This document shows positions 7,609-15,597 of a stretch of DNA of 38,149 nucleotides, piece by piece. The translations under genes were made by a program, and so were the position numbers. Where the stretch lies: positions 1 through 38,149 of the forward strand of contig NZ_NVOY01000039.1 in assembly GCF_002551005.1 (NCBI RefSeq), given 5' to 3'. Each line of letters opens with the position of its first letter. Position 1 is the stretch's first letter. The notes beneath the pieces are model-generated. The model was not told the DNA's origin and searched no databases. It saw nothing but the letters and a program-made list of their open reading frames with translations. The DNA is from Bacillus pseudomycoides (GTDB lineage Bacteria; Bacillota; Bacilli; Bacillales; Bacillaceae_G).

Positions 7609-8448
7609 ATGTTATTAAATCAACGTTTTACAATTGGGGAAATGGCAAAAATGCATAATATTCCTGAATCGACATTGCGGTACTATGATGAAAAGGGAAT
7701 CTTTCATCCAGCGATTGTTGATTCACAAACAAATTATCGCTACTATATAATCAATCAATTTTCAATGTTGGATACGATTAAGTTTTTACGACAGCTAAAT
7801 ATACCGCTAAAAGAAATTAAACGCTATATAGATGAAAGAACACCAGCTTTTGCGATGGATTTATTAGAGAAACAGGAAGAGATGTTACTGAGAAAACAAA
7901 AGGAAATTGAGTATACGTTAGCAAAAATAAAGCATAAAATTCATTTAATGAAAGAAGCTGTACAAACAGATGCTGATACGGTGTTTTTCAAAAAATTACC
8001 AAAGCGGAAAATTACAGCTCTTCCTATTACTGCAAATGAAACAAATGTAACGGATGATATGTTTGAATATTATATTCATTCACTTCAAAAAAATATGAAA
8101 CAAGTAGATGAAAGTTTATTTTCAGGTGATATAGGTGTTACCGTAGCGAAAGATGCATTATTACAACATGATTTTCAAGCGTACAATAGTGTATTCATTC
8201 TTCTTGATTACATGCCATTTCAAACTGATGCTTCAAGTGTAATTGAAAGGGGGATATATGCGTGTGCATATCATCACGGACCATATGAAGAAACTAGTAA
8301 GACTTATAAGAGGCTGCTACTAGCTATTGAGAAGGCTGGGTATGAAATATGTGGTGACGCAATTGAACTAGCTTTAATTGATTGGTCTGTAACGAGTAAT
8401 CAAGAGGAGCAAGTGACAGAAATTCAAATCCCTGTGGTAAAAAAGTGA
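7609..8448 (+). CDS. MerR-family regulator with GyrI-like effector domain
   Basis: This is a 279-residue regulator of the BmrR/BltR type. The N-terminal winged helix (residues 1-75) contains FTIGEMAKMHNIPESTLRYY, the MerR DNA-reading motif. A long dimerising coiled coil follows (about 80-120). The C-terminal part (about 125-279) is a GyrI-like ligand domain with a YHHGPYEET segment, used by relatives to bind lipophilic drugs. The GGAG ribosome site precedes the ATG at 7609. The next gene is a MATE exporter preceded by a perfect MerR-type promoter, so the regulator very probably controls it in response to a toxic compound. The ligand is unknown. Confidence 0.9.
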   Translation: MLLNQRFTIGEMAKMHNIPESTLRYYDEKGIFHPAIVDSQTNYRYYIINQFSMLDTIKFLRQLNIPLKEIKRYIDERTPAFAMDLLEKQEEMLLRKQKEIEYTLAKIKHKIHLMKEAVQTDADTVFFKKLPKRKITALPITANETNVTDDMFEYYIHSLQKNMKQVDESLFSGDIGVTVAKDALLQHDFQAYNSVFILLDYMPFQTDASSVIERGIYACAYHHGPYEETSKTYKRLLLAIEKAGYEICGDAIELALIDWSVTSNQEEQVTEIQIPVVKK

Positions 8449-8471
8449 AATTTTAATTTTTTACTTCTCTC

Positions 8472-8502
8472 TTGACCTTCAAGTTACTTGAAGGTTTACA
8501 AT
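8472..8502 (+). promoter_or_regulatory. MerR-type promoter-operator of the MATE exporter
   Basis: TTGACC (8472-8477) and TACAAT (8497-8502) are separated by 19 bp, longer than the usual 17. The spacer region holds a perfect 9-bp dyad, ACCTTCAAG (8475-8483) and CTTGAAGGT (8487-8495), around TTA. This is the classic layout at which a MerR-family activator bends the DNA to restore the promoter. The adjacent MerR gene is the obvious regulator. Confidence 0.85.
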
Positions 8503-8534
8503 GTAAACAGAGAGTCGTAAAGGAGAATTTTGTA

Positions 8535-9887
8535 ATGAAAACAACTGGGAATTTAAGAGAAAAGCCGATTAAAAGTTTATTTATTTCTTATTTAATACCG
8601 GCTGTACTCGGAATGGTACTGATGTCGGTGAATATTATGATTGATGCAGTTATGGTGAGCCGTGGTGTGGGAGCGAATGCTTTGGCAGGAGTTAACGTTG
8701 CCGTTCCTGCATTTTCTATCTTTTTCTCCATTTCACTATGGATTGGGATGGGCGGAGCTACAATGTATTCGATTGCTTTAGGAGAAAATAAAATAGAACG
8801 AGCGCGTTCTATTTTCACACAGTCTATGACGGTAGCGGTTACGATTGTTGGTATATTAATGATTATTTGTTTATGGAAAATAGAAGATATAGCATACTTA
8901 TTTGGTGCAAACGATGTAATTTTACCGTATTCATTAGATTATCTACATGTATTATTCACATTTGGAATGATATATGTGTTAGAAAATGTATTGAGTACAT
9001 TTATACGGAATGATGGAAATCCAAATTTAGCTATGGCCGGTCTGATTATCACGGCGGTATTAAACATTGTATTTAATTATATTTTTATTTTCATTTTAGG
9101 CTGGGGTGTGACAGGATCAGCGGCTGCAACTATTTTATCTGCAGCAATTGGTTTTCTTGTGCTACTGAGTCATTTCTTTAGAAAAAACAGCATTTTAAAA
9201 TGGACGAAACTCCATTTAGAATGGGAAACCGTAAAGCAAATTATGATTATTGGTTTTCCAAGTTTCACGACAGAGGCTACGGTAGCGATTGTAACAATTG
9301 GATTTAATATCACTTTTATTCAATATGCTGGTGAACAAGGTGTTGCATCGTATGCTATAGTAAACAGTATTCATGCGATGACGTTACTTTTATTCTTTGG
9401 AGTTGGAGCAGCACTACAACCAATCGCGAGCTTCCATTATGGTGCAAACTTAACGGAAAGATTAAAACAAGGGTTACAGATTGGGGTTAAAACAGCTGTT
9501 GTACTCGGTGTAATTGCAACACTGATTGGTTTATTCTTTGGAAAATATCTGGTAGGTTTATTTGACATTCAATCTGAAGAATTATTAAATATGACGGTTA
9601 TAGGAATTAGTTTATTCTTCATGCAATACGTATTTTTAGGATATAACATTGTTTATGGTGAATATTTCCAATCTGTAAGACAAACAAAAAAATCTGTTTT
9701 AATTATTTTAAGTCGTGGGCTGTTACTAATCATTCCTCTTCTATGGGTGATGCCAAAATTATTTGGTGTAAATGGCATATGGCTTGTAATGCCTGTTGCG
9801 GAACTATTAACAGCGTGTGCTGTATTTGTGATGAATCATTTATCACATCCTGTTTCTATACGGGTGTTGGAAGAAAAACATATATAA
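8535..9887 (+). CDS. MATE family multidrug efflux transporter
   Basis: This is a 450-residue membrane protein with about 12 transmembrane helices in two related halves, typical of MATE exporters that expel drugs in exchange for sodium or protons. MATE landmarks are the N-terminal PIKSLFISYLIPAVLGMV, the MIDAVMVSRGVGANALAGVN segment, and the second-half equivalent with GVGAALQPIASFHYGAN. The true start is the ATG at 8535, which has AAGGAG 9 bases upstream. A longer reading starting at 8472 would begin inside the -35 box and is not real. It is the likely sole target of the preceding MerR regulator and ends at a terminator. Confidence 0.9.
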   Translation: MKTTGNLREKPIKSLFISYLIPAVLGMVLMSVNIMIDAVMVSRGVGANALAGVNVAVPAFSIFFSISLWIGMGGATMYSIALGENKIERARSIFTQSMTVAVTIVGILMIICLWKIEDIAYLFGANDVILPYSLDYLHVLFTFGMIYVLENVLSTFIRNDGNPNLAMAGLIITAVLNIVFNYIFIFILGWGVTGSAAATILSAAIGFLVLLSHFFRKNSILKWTKLHLEWETVKQIMIIGFPSFTTEATVAIVTIGFNITFIQYAGEQGVASYAIVNSIHAMTLLLFFGVGAALQPIASFHYGANLTERLKQGLQIGVKTAVVLGVIATLIGLFFGKYLVGLFDIQSEELLNMTVIGISLFFMQYVFLGYNIVYGEYFQSVRQTKKSVLIILSRGLLLIIPLLWVMPKLFGVNGIWLVMPVAELLTACAVFVMNHLSHPVSIRVLEEKHI

Positions 9888-9895
9888 TGATGAAG

Positions 9896-9924
9896 TCCCC
9901 TAAATATGTTAAGGGGATTTTTTT
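9896..9924 (+). terminator. MATE gene terminator
   Basis: TCCCCT (9896-9901) pairs with AGGGGA (9912-9917), followed by a run of seven T. Confidence 0.75.
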
Positions 9925-10055
9925 CATGTTATATATTAGTTAATACAAATATTACTTTTTAAGGATAAATCATCTCAAATTGGAAAATAAAACTATACAA
10001 GTAATTAGAAGAATATTATGATGAAAAAAATGGGGGAATAGGAGAATTCATAGGA

Positions 10056-10637
10056 ATGTTAAAAAGAAAGAGATTCAAAAAGTATTGCTTTATTTTCATT
10101 ATAATTGCAGCAGTTTATATGGGTACTTTACAATATATTATTTACAAGCATGGTCATATGGAAGCACCGAATGATGCAGATTATATGATTGTACTTGGTG
10201 CTCGTGTGAAAGGAACAGAACCTTCTTATACTTTGCAATATCGTATTGATAAAGCAGCTGAATATTTAAAAATACATCCACAAACAACTGTTATTGTATC
10301 TGGTGGGAAAGGAAAAGGAGAGGATATTTCCGAAGCTTTGGCTATGAAACGCGGATTGGTGGAAAAGGGAATTCAAGAAGAGCGAATTACAATGGAAGAT
10401 CGTTCGACGAATACAGACGAGAACATAAAATTCTCAAAACCTCTTATTCCAACAAATAAGAAAAAAGGAATCATTGTAACAAATGATTTTCATATGTACC
10501 GTGCAAAAAAAATTGCCGAAAAACAGGGGTTGCAGCTAGAGGGATTGTCAGCAAGAACACCAAAGCCGATCATCATTCAATCTAATCTTAGAGAGTATGT
10601 AGCGATTACGAAGTACTGGTTTATGAATCAAATATAA
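10056..10637 (+). CDS. DUF218 (YdcF/SanA-like) membrane-anchored protein
   Basis: This is a 193-residue protein with a basic N-terminus and one membrane helix (residues about 9-28), then an extracytoplasmic DUF218 domain (about 40-190). Family motifs visible are DADYMIVLGARVKG, VIVSGGKGKGEDISEA, STNTDENIKFS and VTNDFHMYRAKKIA. SanA and YdcF relatives have been linked to envelope integrity and possible vancomycin sensitivity, but the biochemical role is not settled. The ATG at 10056 was chosen with GGAGAA upstream. There is no clear terminator before the next gene, whose real start lies about 100 bases further on, so co-transcription is possible. Confidence 0.85.
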   Translation: MLKRKRFKKYCFIFIIIAAVYMGTLQYIIYKHGHMEAPNDADYMIVLGARVKGTEPSYTLQYRIDKAAEYLKIHPQTTVIVSGGKGKGEDISEALAMKRGLVEKGIQEERITMEDRSTNTDENIKFSKPLIPTNKKKGIIVTNDFHMYRAKKIAEKQGLQLEGLSARTPKPIIIQSNLREYVAITKYWFMNQI

Positions 10638-10740
10638 TTTGAAATCTTACAAAATTGTAATTCAGTTGAAAGGTAAAGCGATAGTTTCTAAAGTTTTGAA
10701 GTGTCATAATAAGAGTAACAAAACTTTAGAGGTGAATCGT

Positions 10741-11058
10741 ATGAAAGGCAATCAAATTTTATCTTCATTATGTTACTTTAGCATTTTCTTTGCACCGTTT
10801 TTACTTCCAATTATCGTCTACTTTATCGCAGAAGATGATGTAAAATATCATGCAAAAAAAGCATTGTGGACACACGTAATTCCGTATGCAATTCTATTTG
10901 GAGGTCTTGCTCTTTCCGGTGTATTTGGTTTGAGTATGGGAGAATCAATGGGGGTAGGAATCGCTATTATTGCAACGTATGTGATCTTTGCGGTGGTAGG
11001 AATTTATTATTTCGTTTGGAATGTTGTTAAAGGTGTAAAGGTATTAAAAGCAGGTTAA
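10741..11058 (+). CDS. DUF4870-like small membrane protein
   Basis: This is a 105-residue hydrophobic protein with about three transmembrane segments: near residues 8-28 (LSSLCYFSIFFAPFLLPIIV), 45-62 and 72-96. A conserved-looking polar loop, EDDVKYHAKKALWTH, lies between the first two. The layout fits the DUF4870 family of unknown function. The ATG at 10741 is preceded by GAGGTG. An in-frame reading from 10639 would add 34 hydrophilic residues directly after the DUF218 stop and lacks a ribosome site. A terminator follows. Confidence 0.8.
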   Translation: MKGNQILSSLCYFSIFFAPFLLPIIVYFIAEDDVKYHAKKALWTHVIPYAILFGGLALSGVFGLSMGESMGVGIAIIATYVIFAVVGIYYFVWNVVKGVKVLKAG

Positions 11059-11070
11059 TAGACTGGAAAG

Positions 11071-11097
11071 GACCAATCAAATCGATTGGTCTTTTTT
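11071..11097 (+). terminator. Terminator after the DUF4870-like gene
   Basis: A perfect 8-bp stem (GACCAATC at 11071-11078 with GATTGGTC at 11084-11091) is followed by six T. Confidence 0.85.
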
Positions 11098-11126
11098 CAT
11101 GTATCATTTTTTTATAGGCATATCGT

Positions 11127-11163
11127 TTGTCCGTATACAAAAAATGTGATACTTATTAAGTAT
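11127..11163 (+). promoter_or_regulatory. Promoter with inverted-repeat operator for the nitroreductase
   Basis: ATACTTA and TAAGTAT form a perfect 7-bp inverted repeat with one central base at 11149-11163. A possible promoter is TTGTCC (11127-11132) with TACTTA (11150-11155), 17 bp apart, so the repeat would cover the -10. Such short repeats suit a MarR- or HxlR-type repressor of an oxidative or electrophile response, but the regulator is not identified. Confidence 0.45.
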
Positions 11164-11187
11164 TCAGACTATAGGGGGTAGGATATT

Positions 11188-11922
11188 GTGAATGAAATAA
11201 TACATACAATGGAACAACACGTATCAGTACGGAAATATAAGAAAGAGCCAATTCCAAAAAATATAATCGGAAGAATGATTGGAGCAGCACAACATGCAGC
11301 ATCATCACATTTTGTGCAAGCATATTCAGTTGTATATGTAACAGATGAAACGCTGAAAGAGCAATTAGCAGAGCTATCTGGAAATCGTCATGTGAAAAAT
11401 TGCGGAGCATTCTTTGTTTGCTGCGCAGATTTAAAGCGGTTAGAAGTGGCATGTAAAAAACATGGGACAGAAATGAAGGCCGGTACAACAGAGAACTTTA
11501 TTGTGGCAACGGTAGATGCTTCTCTCTTTGCTCAAAATTTAGCACTTGCAGCGGAATCTCTCGGATATGGTATTTGTTATATTGGTGGAATTCGTAATAA
11601 CCCAGAACAAGTAAGTGAATTACTACATTTACCGGATAACGTGTACCCCGTCTTTGGAATGACAGTTGGTGTACCAGATGAAAAGCATGGGGTGAAACCT
11701 CGCCTACCAGTTGGAGCGATCCTACATGAAAACGAATATGATGAGAAGAAATATAGCGAACTACTAGATGAATATGATCGTACGACCAATGAATATTATA
11801 AGGAAAGATTGACAAATCAAAAGGATGTGACATGGACGGGATCAATGAGTACGTTTATGTCACAGGAAAAACGCCTGTATATGAAAGAGTTTTTGATTAA
11901 AAAGGGATTTAATCAAAAATAA
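11188..11922 (+). CDS. NfrA/NfsA-like NADPH nitroreductase (FMN)
   Basis: This is a 244-residue flavin oxidoreductase of the oxygen-insensitive nitroreductase family, similar in length to B. subtilis NfrA-type enzymes (about 249). The N-terminal pattern VSVRKYKKEPIP places the FMN-binding arginines near residue 15. GAAQHAASSHFVQAYSVVYV and LAAESLGYGICYIGGIRNN (FMN phosphate region) follow. The C-terminal arm has RLPVGAILHENEYD. It would reduce nitro compounds, quinones or flavins with NAD(P)H in the cytosol. The GTG start at 11188 follows AGGGGGTAGGA. An inverted repeat over the promoter suggests induction under redox or electrophile stress. A strong terminator follows. Confidence 0.88.
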   Translation: MNEIIHTMEQHVSVRKYKKEPIPKNIIGRMIGAAQHAASSHFVQAYSVVYVTDETLKEQLAELSGNRHVKNCGAFFVCCADLKRLEVACKKHGTEMKAGTTENFIVATVDASLFAQNLALAAESLGYGICYIGGIRNNPEQVSELLHLPDNVYPVFGMTVGVPDEKHGVKPRLPVGAILHENEYDEKKYSELLDEYDRTTNEYYKERLTNQKDVTWTGSMSTFMSQEKRLYMKEFLIKKGFNQK

Positions 11923-11930
11923 TGTAGAAA

Positions 11931-11964
11931 AAGCAAATCTGTTCACACAGGTTTGCTTTTTTGC
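11931..11964 (+). terminator. Nitroreductase terminator
   Basis: AAGCAAATCTGT (11931-11942) pairs with ACAGGTTTGCTT (11947-11958) with one G-T pair, followed by TTTT. Confidence 0.85.
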
Positions 11965-12059
11965 ATGATTAAAAAACAAGGTCTTTAAAGCTTATTTCTA
12001 TATAAATATACATTACTTATCCTTGATTTTATTTAAAATATTTATTGTACGAGGTTTTA

Positions 12060-12659
12060 CTACTTACAAGCCTCAACATCAATCCCAGCAGCAATTAATT
12101 TTTGTTCTCCTTCTTTTTCAATAATCTTTTGTAGCTTTGATAAGAATGAATCAAAATCTGTATGCTGGGCAACTTGGAATGTCATTTTATGTTCAATAGG
12201 AAGCCACGTATCGATGTCTGCTTCATTATGCTGAATTTTTACTTCTAGTTTATCTAAAGCGTTTGCAACTTTTGCTTCATAAGTTTCTTTTTCTTCAAAC
12301 TCCATCCATAGTTTATATAATTCTTCTCCAAGGGGGCCTGACAGTGTATGTTTAATATTTAGAATTGCTTGTTGTTCCTTTTCTTGTTTTTTTCGTCGTA
12401 ATTCTGCACTATTCATCGTATCAAATGCAGGGATATCACCAGCTTCAGCTTCGACTAAATCGTGGATTATTACCATTTTAAGTAACTTTTCTATATCTAC
12501 CTTTTTATCTAAATAAGGATGAACGAGGATAGCCATGAGTGACATACGCCATGTATGTTCTGCTACACTCTCTTGACGACCGTTAGAAAGCCAGCTGTGT
12601 CGCATTTCATATTTTAGTTTTTCTGCTAGTGCAATAACTTTTAAGATATTATATTCCAT
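12060..12659 (-). CDS. HD-domain phosphohydrolase, YfbR/HDDC2-like
   Basis: This is a 199-residue cytosolic HD-domain protein. The metal-binding residues are visible: histidine in the motif ESVAEHTWRMS (about residue 35), the HD pair in VIIHDLVEAEAGD (about residues 65-66), and a later aspartate in NALDKLEVKIQHNE (about residue 136). This pattern matches the YfbR-like 5'-deoxynucleotidase / HDDC2 group, which dephosphorylate nucleoside monophosphates; the exact substrate is not known. The ATG is preceded by GGAGGGG on the minus strand. It runs away from cheY and shares a 440-base upstream region with it. No clear terminator was found downstream. Confidence 0.82.
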   Translation of the reverse strand: MEYNILKVIALAEKLKYEMRHSWLSNGRQESVAEHTWRMSLMAILVHPYLDKKVDIEKLLKMVIIHDLVEAEAGDIPAFDTMNSAELRRKKQEKEQQAILNIKHTLSGPLGEELYKLWMEFEEKETYEAKVANALDKLEVKIQHNEADIDTWLPIEHKMTFQVAQHTDFDSFLSKLQKIIEKEGEQKLIAAGIDVEACK

Positions 12660-13099
12660 ATAAATTCCCCTCCATATATTTTAATCTTAATACAAAAGTA
12701 GAATGTGTCAAATTTATAATTATATTGGGATAAATAGATAAGAGGAATACAATTAGGAAAAATGAGTATTTGTACATTTAGAAAATTTGATTCAATTGCT
12801 AGAAGCGGTCTATGACATTCTATCATCGTGTTTAGCTGCAATTAGTTGTTAGAAATAATTCTTTAGACAATTTTAAAAAATTATCTTATTAAAATGTGAA
12901 AATAATAATCTTAGGTATTATTTGGTAGTTAATGTAACTTTATTACATTTTTTTGTTCGGTTTTAAAAAAAAAATAATAAAAATGCATGTATTCTAAAAA
13001 AAACATTTAAAATTTACCGTTATCTTATTGTATAATGAAATAGAATGTTAAGATTAAATATTAAGATATTCTTATACATAGAAGGAGAGAATTGGTAGA
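12660..13099. promoter_or_regulatory. Divergent upstream region of cheY and the HD gene
   Basis: No gene was found here. The DNA is very AT-rich with A tracts at 12965-12974, 12979-12983 and 12996-13003, so it may be bent. TATAAT at 13031-13036 is a likely -10 for cheY, but no good -35 is seen. A perfect match to the MogR-type site is at 12961-12973. Confidence 0.55.
12961..12973 (+). promoter_or_regulatory. Candidate MogR operator upstream of cheY
   Basis: TTTTAAAAAAAAA matches TTTTWWWWWAAAA, the published consensus of the motility repressor MogR, known in Listeria and reported in the B. cereus group. It lies about 60 bp upstream of the -10 of cheY. Such AT-only patterns arise easily by chance in this DNA. 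Confidence 0.4.
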
Positions 13100-13468
13100 A
13101 TGGCACACAAAATTTTAGTTGTAGATGATGCAATGTTTATGAGAACAATGATTAAGAATTTATTAAAAAACAGCGCGGATTTTGAAGTAATTGGCGAAGC
13201 TGAAAATGGAGTTGAGGCAATTCAAAAATATAAAGAATTGCAACCGGATATTGTAACACTTGATATTACAATGCCAGAAATGGATGGATTGGAAGCATTA
13301 AAGGAAATTATTAAAATTGATGCGAGTGCAAAAGTTGTCATCTGTTCTGCGATGGGGCAACAAGGTATGGTGTTAGAAGCGATTAAAAATGGAGCAAAAG
13401 ATTTTATTGTAAAACCTTTCCAAGAAGATCGTGTAATTGAAGCATTAACAAAAGTAGCAACAAATTAA
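13100..13468 (+). CDS. cheY: Chemotaxis response regulator CheY
   Basis: This is a 122-residue single receiver domain. The acidic pocket is D9/D10, the phosphorylated residue is D55 in TLDITMPEMDG, S83 is the switch hydroxyl in ICSAM, and K105 is in IVKPF. Phosphorylated by CheA, it binds the motor switch to set rotation. GAAGGAGAG precedes the ATG. A hairpin 15 bases after the stop and a 156-base gap separate it from cheA, so cheY may be more abundant than cheA. The next genes (cheA, then the fliY phosphatase) are its direct partners. Confidence 0.95.
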   Translation: MAHKILVVDDAMFMRTMIKNLLKNSADFEVIGEAENGVEAIQKYKELQPDIVTLDITMPEMDGLEALKEIIKIDASAKVVICSAMGQQGMVLEAIKNGAKDFIVKPFQEDRVIEALTKVATN

Positions 13469-13482
13469 CATAAATAATAACT

Positions 13483-13542
13483 GGAGGCACCAACTAAAAC
13501 ATAAGTGATTGTATATGTAATAAAAAAGGGTGTCTCCTTTTT
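13483..13542 (+). terminator. Terminator or attenuator between cheY and cheA
   Basis: GGAGGCACC (13483-13491) pairs with GGTGTCTCC (13529-13537), one G-T pair, followed by five T. The 37-nt loop is unusually long for a terminator, so partial read-through into cheA is likely. Confidence 0.6.
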
Positions 13543-13624
13543 GTATCCTTTCTATTAGTTTATGAAACATTAAATTAATATACTTGAATTATAGGTTTTC
13601 AGAACGGACAGGTAGGGGATTGAT

Positions 13625-15556
13625 ATGCAAACAGACTTATTAAGTATTTTTTTCGAAGAGTCAGAAGAACATTTGCAAGCATTAAATGAAAATGTTCTTA
13701 CATTAGAACAAAACCCAGAAGATACGGAAGTTGTTGGAGAAATTTTCCGATCTGCGCATACATTTAAAGGGATGTCTGCTAGTATGGGATTTACAGAGAT
13801 GGCAGATTTAACGCATAAAATGGAAAATGTATTAGATGAAATTCGCCATGGCAATATAGTTGTAAATGCTGATATTATTGATGTGATTTTTGAATGTATT
13901 GATAATTTAGAGAAAATGGTTGCGGATGTGCAACAAGGTGGCATGGGGAATATTGATGTTGCGAGTACAAAACAAAAGTTAGAAGCACTGCTTCATGCTG
14001 AGCAATCTGTAGAACAGTTAGACCAAGAAGTAGATAATGAGGCATCTTACACTGTACATATTTCTATTGAGCAACAGGCAATGTTAAAGGCAGTACGCGC
14101 GATTATGTGTATTGAAGCATTAAACAACATTGGAGATGTTACAAAAACAGTTCCAACAGTAGAAGAAATTGAAGCAGATGCATTTGATTTTGAATTCCAG
14201 GTCCATGTAAAGACAGAATGCAGTGAAGAAGAGGTTAAGCAAGCTGTACTTAACGTATCAGAAGTGGAGAAAGTAGAAGTTGTATCATCTCAGAAAGTAG
14301 AGATCAATCAAGCTATTGAGCACAAGGAAGAGGTTTCACAACAAGCATCTGTAAAGGAAAGTGCTAAGCCACAAGCAAAGAATAAGGGTGCGAAGGTTGA
14401 AAATCGTTCAATTCGTGTACAGCTTGAGAAAATTGAACGGTTAATGAATATGTTTGAAGAAAGTGTCATTGAACGCGGCAGAATCGATGAATTAGCAGAA
14501 TCGATTCAAAATAAAGAGTTAATCGAGCATTTAAACCGATTAGGGGACATTTCAAAAGATATTCAAAATGTTTTATTAAATATGCGAATGGTTCCAATTG
14601 AAACGGTCTTTAATCGTTTTCCACGTATGGTACGTATGGTTGCAAAAGAGCTTGGGAAGAAAATTGATTTACAAATTATTGGTGAAGATACAGAAGTCGA
14701 TAAAATTGTTATTGATGAAATTGGAGATCCGCTTGTACATATCATCCGTAATGCAATCGACCATGGTATTGAAACAGTTGATGTAAGACGTAATGCTGGG
14801 AAAAGTGAAACAGGTACAATTAAACTAGAAGCGTTTCACAGCGGCAATCACGTTGTCATTCAAATTACTGATGATGGTAATGGTATTAATAAAGGAAGAG
14901 TACTGAAAAAAGCGATTCAAAATGGCGTTATTACAGAAGCAGAAGCAAATAAGTTAACAGATCGTGAAATATATGAACTTATTCTTGCACCTGGATTTAG
15001 TACAGCAGAAGTTATTTCTGATTTATCAGGACGAGGTGTAGGGTTAGATGTTGTGAAACATACAATAAATAGTTTAGGTGGACATGTAATTATTGAAGCA
15101 GAAGAAGGGAAAGGAAGTAAGTTCCGCATCGAACTTCCGTTAACGCTTTCTATTATTCAATCCATGCTTGTTCAGACAAACGAAACCCGCTATGCTCTGC
15201 CACTTGGCAACATTGTTGAAGCGATTCGGATTCGAAAAGAAGATATTCAAACATTGCATGAAAGAGATGTTTTAAATTACCGTAATCAAATTATAGAAGT
15301 AAAGCATTTAAGTGTTATTTTCGGTGAGAAGACATTGGAAGATGCATTGGCAACAGATGGACAAATGGTTCCAGTTTTAATTGTTCGTAATTCACATCGT
15401 AGTTATGGGTTAATTGTAAATACGATTATTGGTCAAAGAGAAATTGTATTAAAATCACTCGGGGACTTTTTCGCTGATAGTGTAACATATTTTTCTGGTG
15501 CAACGATTCTCGGTGATGGACGAGTAGTTCTCATTTTAAATCCAGAAGGTTTATAA
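13625..15556 (+). CDS. cheA: Chemotaxis histidine kinase CheA
   Basis: This is a 643-residue CheA with all five domains. P1 (1-105) has phospho-acceptor H45 in RSAHTFKGM. P2 (about 140-220) is a CheY-docking domain with a TVPTVEEIEAD segment. P3 is the dimerisation helix pair (about 258-320). P4 is the ATPase domain with its N box DPLVHIIRNAIDHGIE from residue 368, DDGNGIN near 415 and GRGVGLDVVK near 469. P5 is a CheW-like coupling domain (about 505-643). It phosphorylates CheY and probably the CheV receiver. TAGGGG precedes the ATG. The sequence is complete, without the disruptions reported in non-motile relatives. A terminator follows. Confidence 0.95.
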   Translation: MQTDLLSIFFEESEEHLQALNENVLTLEQNPEDTEVVGEIFRSAHTFKGMSASMGFTEMADLTHKMENVLDEIRHGNIVVNADIIDVIFECIDNLEKMVADVQQGGMGNIDVASTKQKLEALLHAEQSVEQLDQEVDNEASYTVHISIEQQAMLKAVRAIMCIEALNNIGDVTKTVPTVEEIEADAFDFEFQVHVKTECSEEEVKQAVLNVSEVEKVEVVSSQKVEINQAIEHKEEVSQQASVKESAKPQAKNKGAKVENRSIRVQLEKIERLMNMFEESVIERGRIDELAESIQNKELIEHLNRLGDISKDIQNVLLNMRMVPIETVFNRFPRMVRMVAKELGKKIDLQIIGEDTEVDKIVIDEIGDPLVHIIRNAIDHGIETVDVRRNAGKSETGTIKLEAFHSGNHVVIQITDDGNGINKGRVLKKAIQNGVITEAEANKLTDREIYELILAPGFSTAEVISDLSGRGVGLDVVKHTINSLGGHVIIEAEEGKGSKFRIELPLTLSIIQSMLVQTNETRYALPLGNIVEAIRIRKEDIQTLHERDVLNYRNQIIEVKHLSVIFGEKTLEDALATDGQMVPVLIVRNSHRSYGLIVNTIIGQREIVLKSLGDFFADSVTYFSGATILGDGRVVLILNPEGL

Positions 15557-15564
15557 CACGAACG

Positions 15565-15597
15565 AACTCCTCAATGTATATGGTTGAGGAGTTTTAG
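15565..15597 (+). terminator. cheA terminator
   Basis: A perfect 10-bp stem (AACTCCTCAA at 15565-15574 with TTGAGGAGTT at 15584-15593) is followed by TTAGATT. The T run is short. Confidence 0.7.

Noticed and set aside
8472-8534. N-terminal extension of the MATE protein
   Set aside because: It would start inside the -35 box of the MerR-type promoter and has no ribosome site; the ATG at 8535 has a good one.
12858-12885. Second MogR site upstream of cheY
   Set aside because: TTTTAAAAAATTA fails at two of the last four positions.
13570-13944. Minus-strand serine-rich frame opposite cheA
   Set aside because: It is an antisense shadow of cheA, which is complete and clearly coding on the plus strand.
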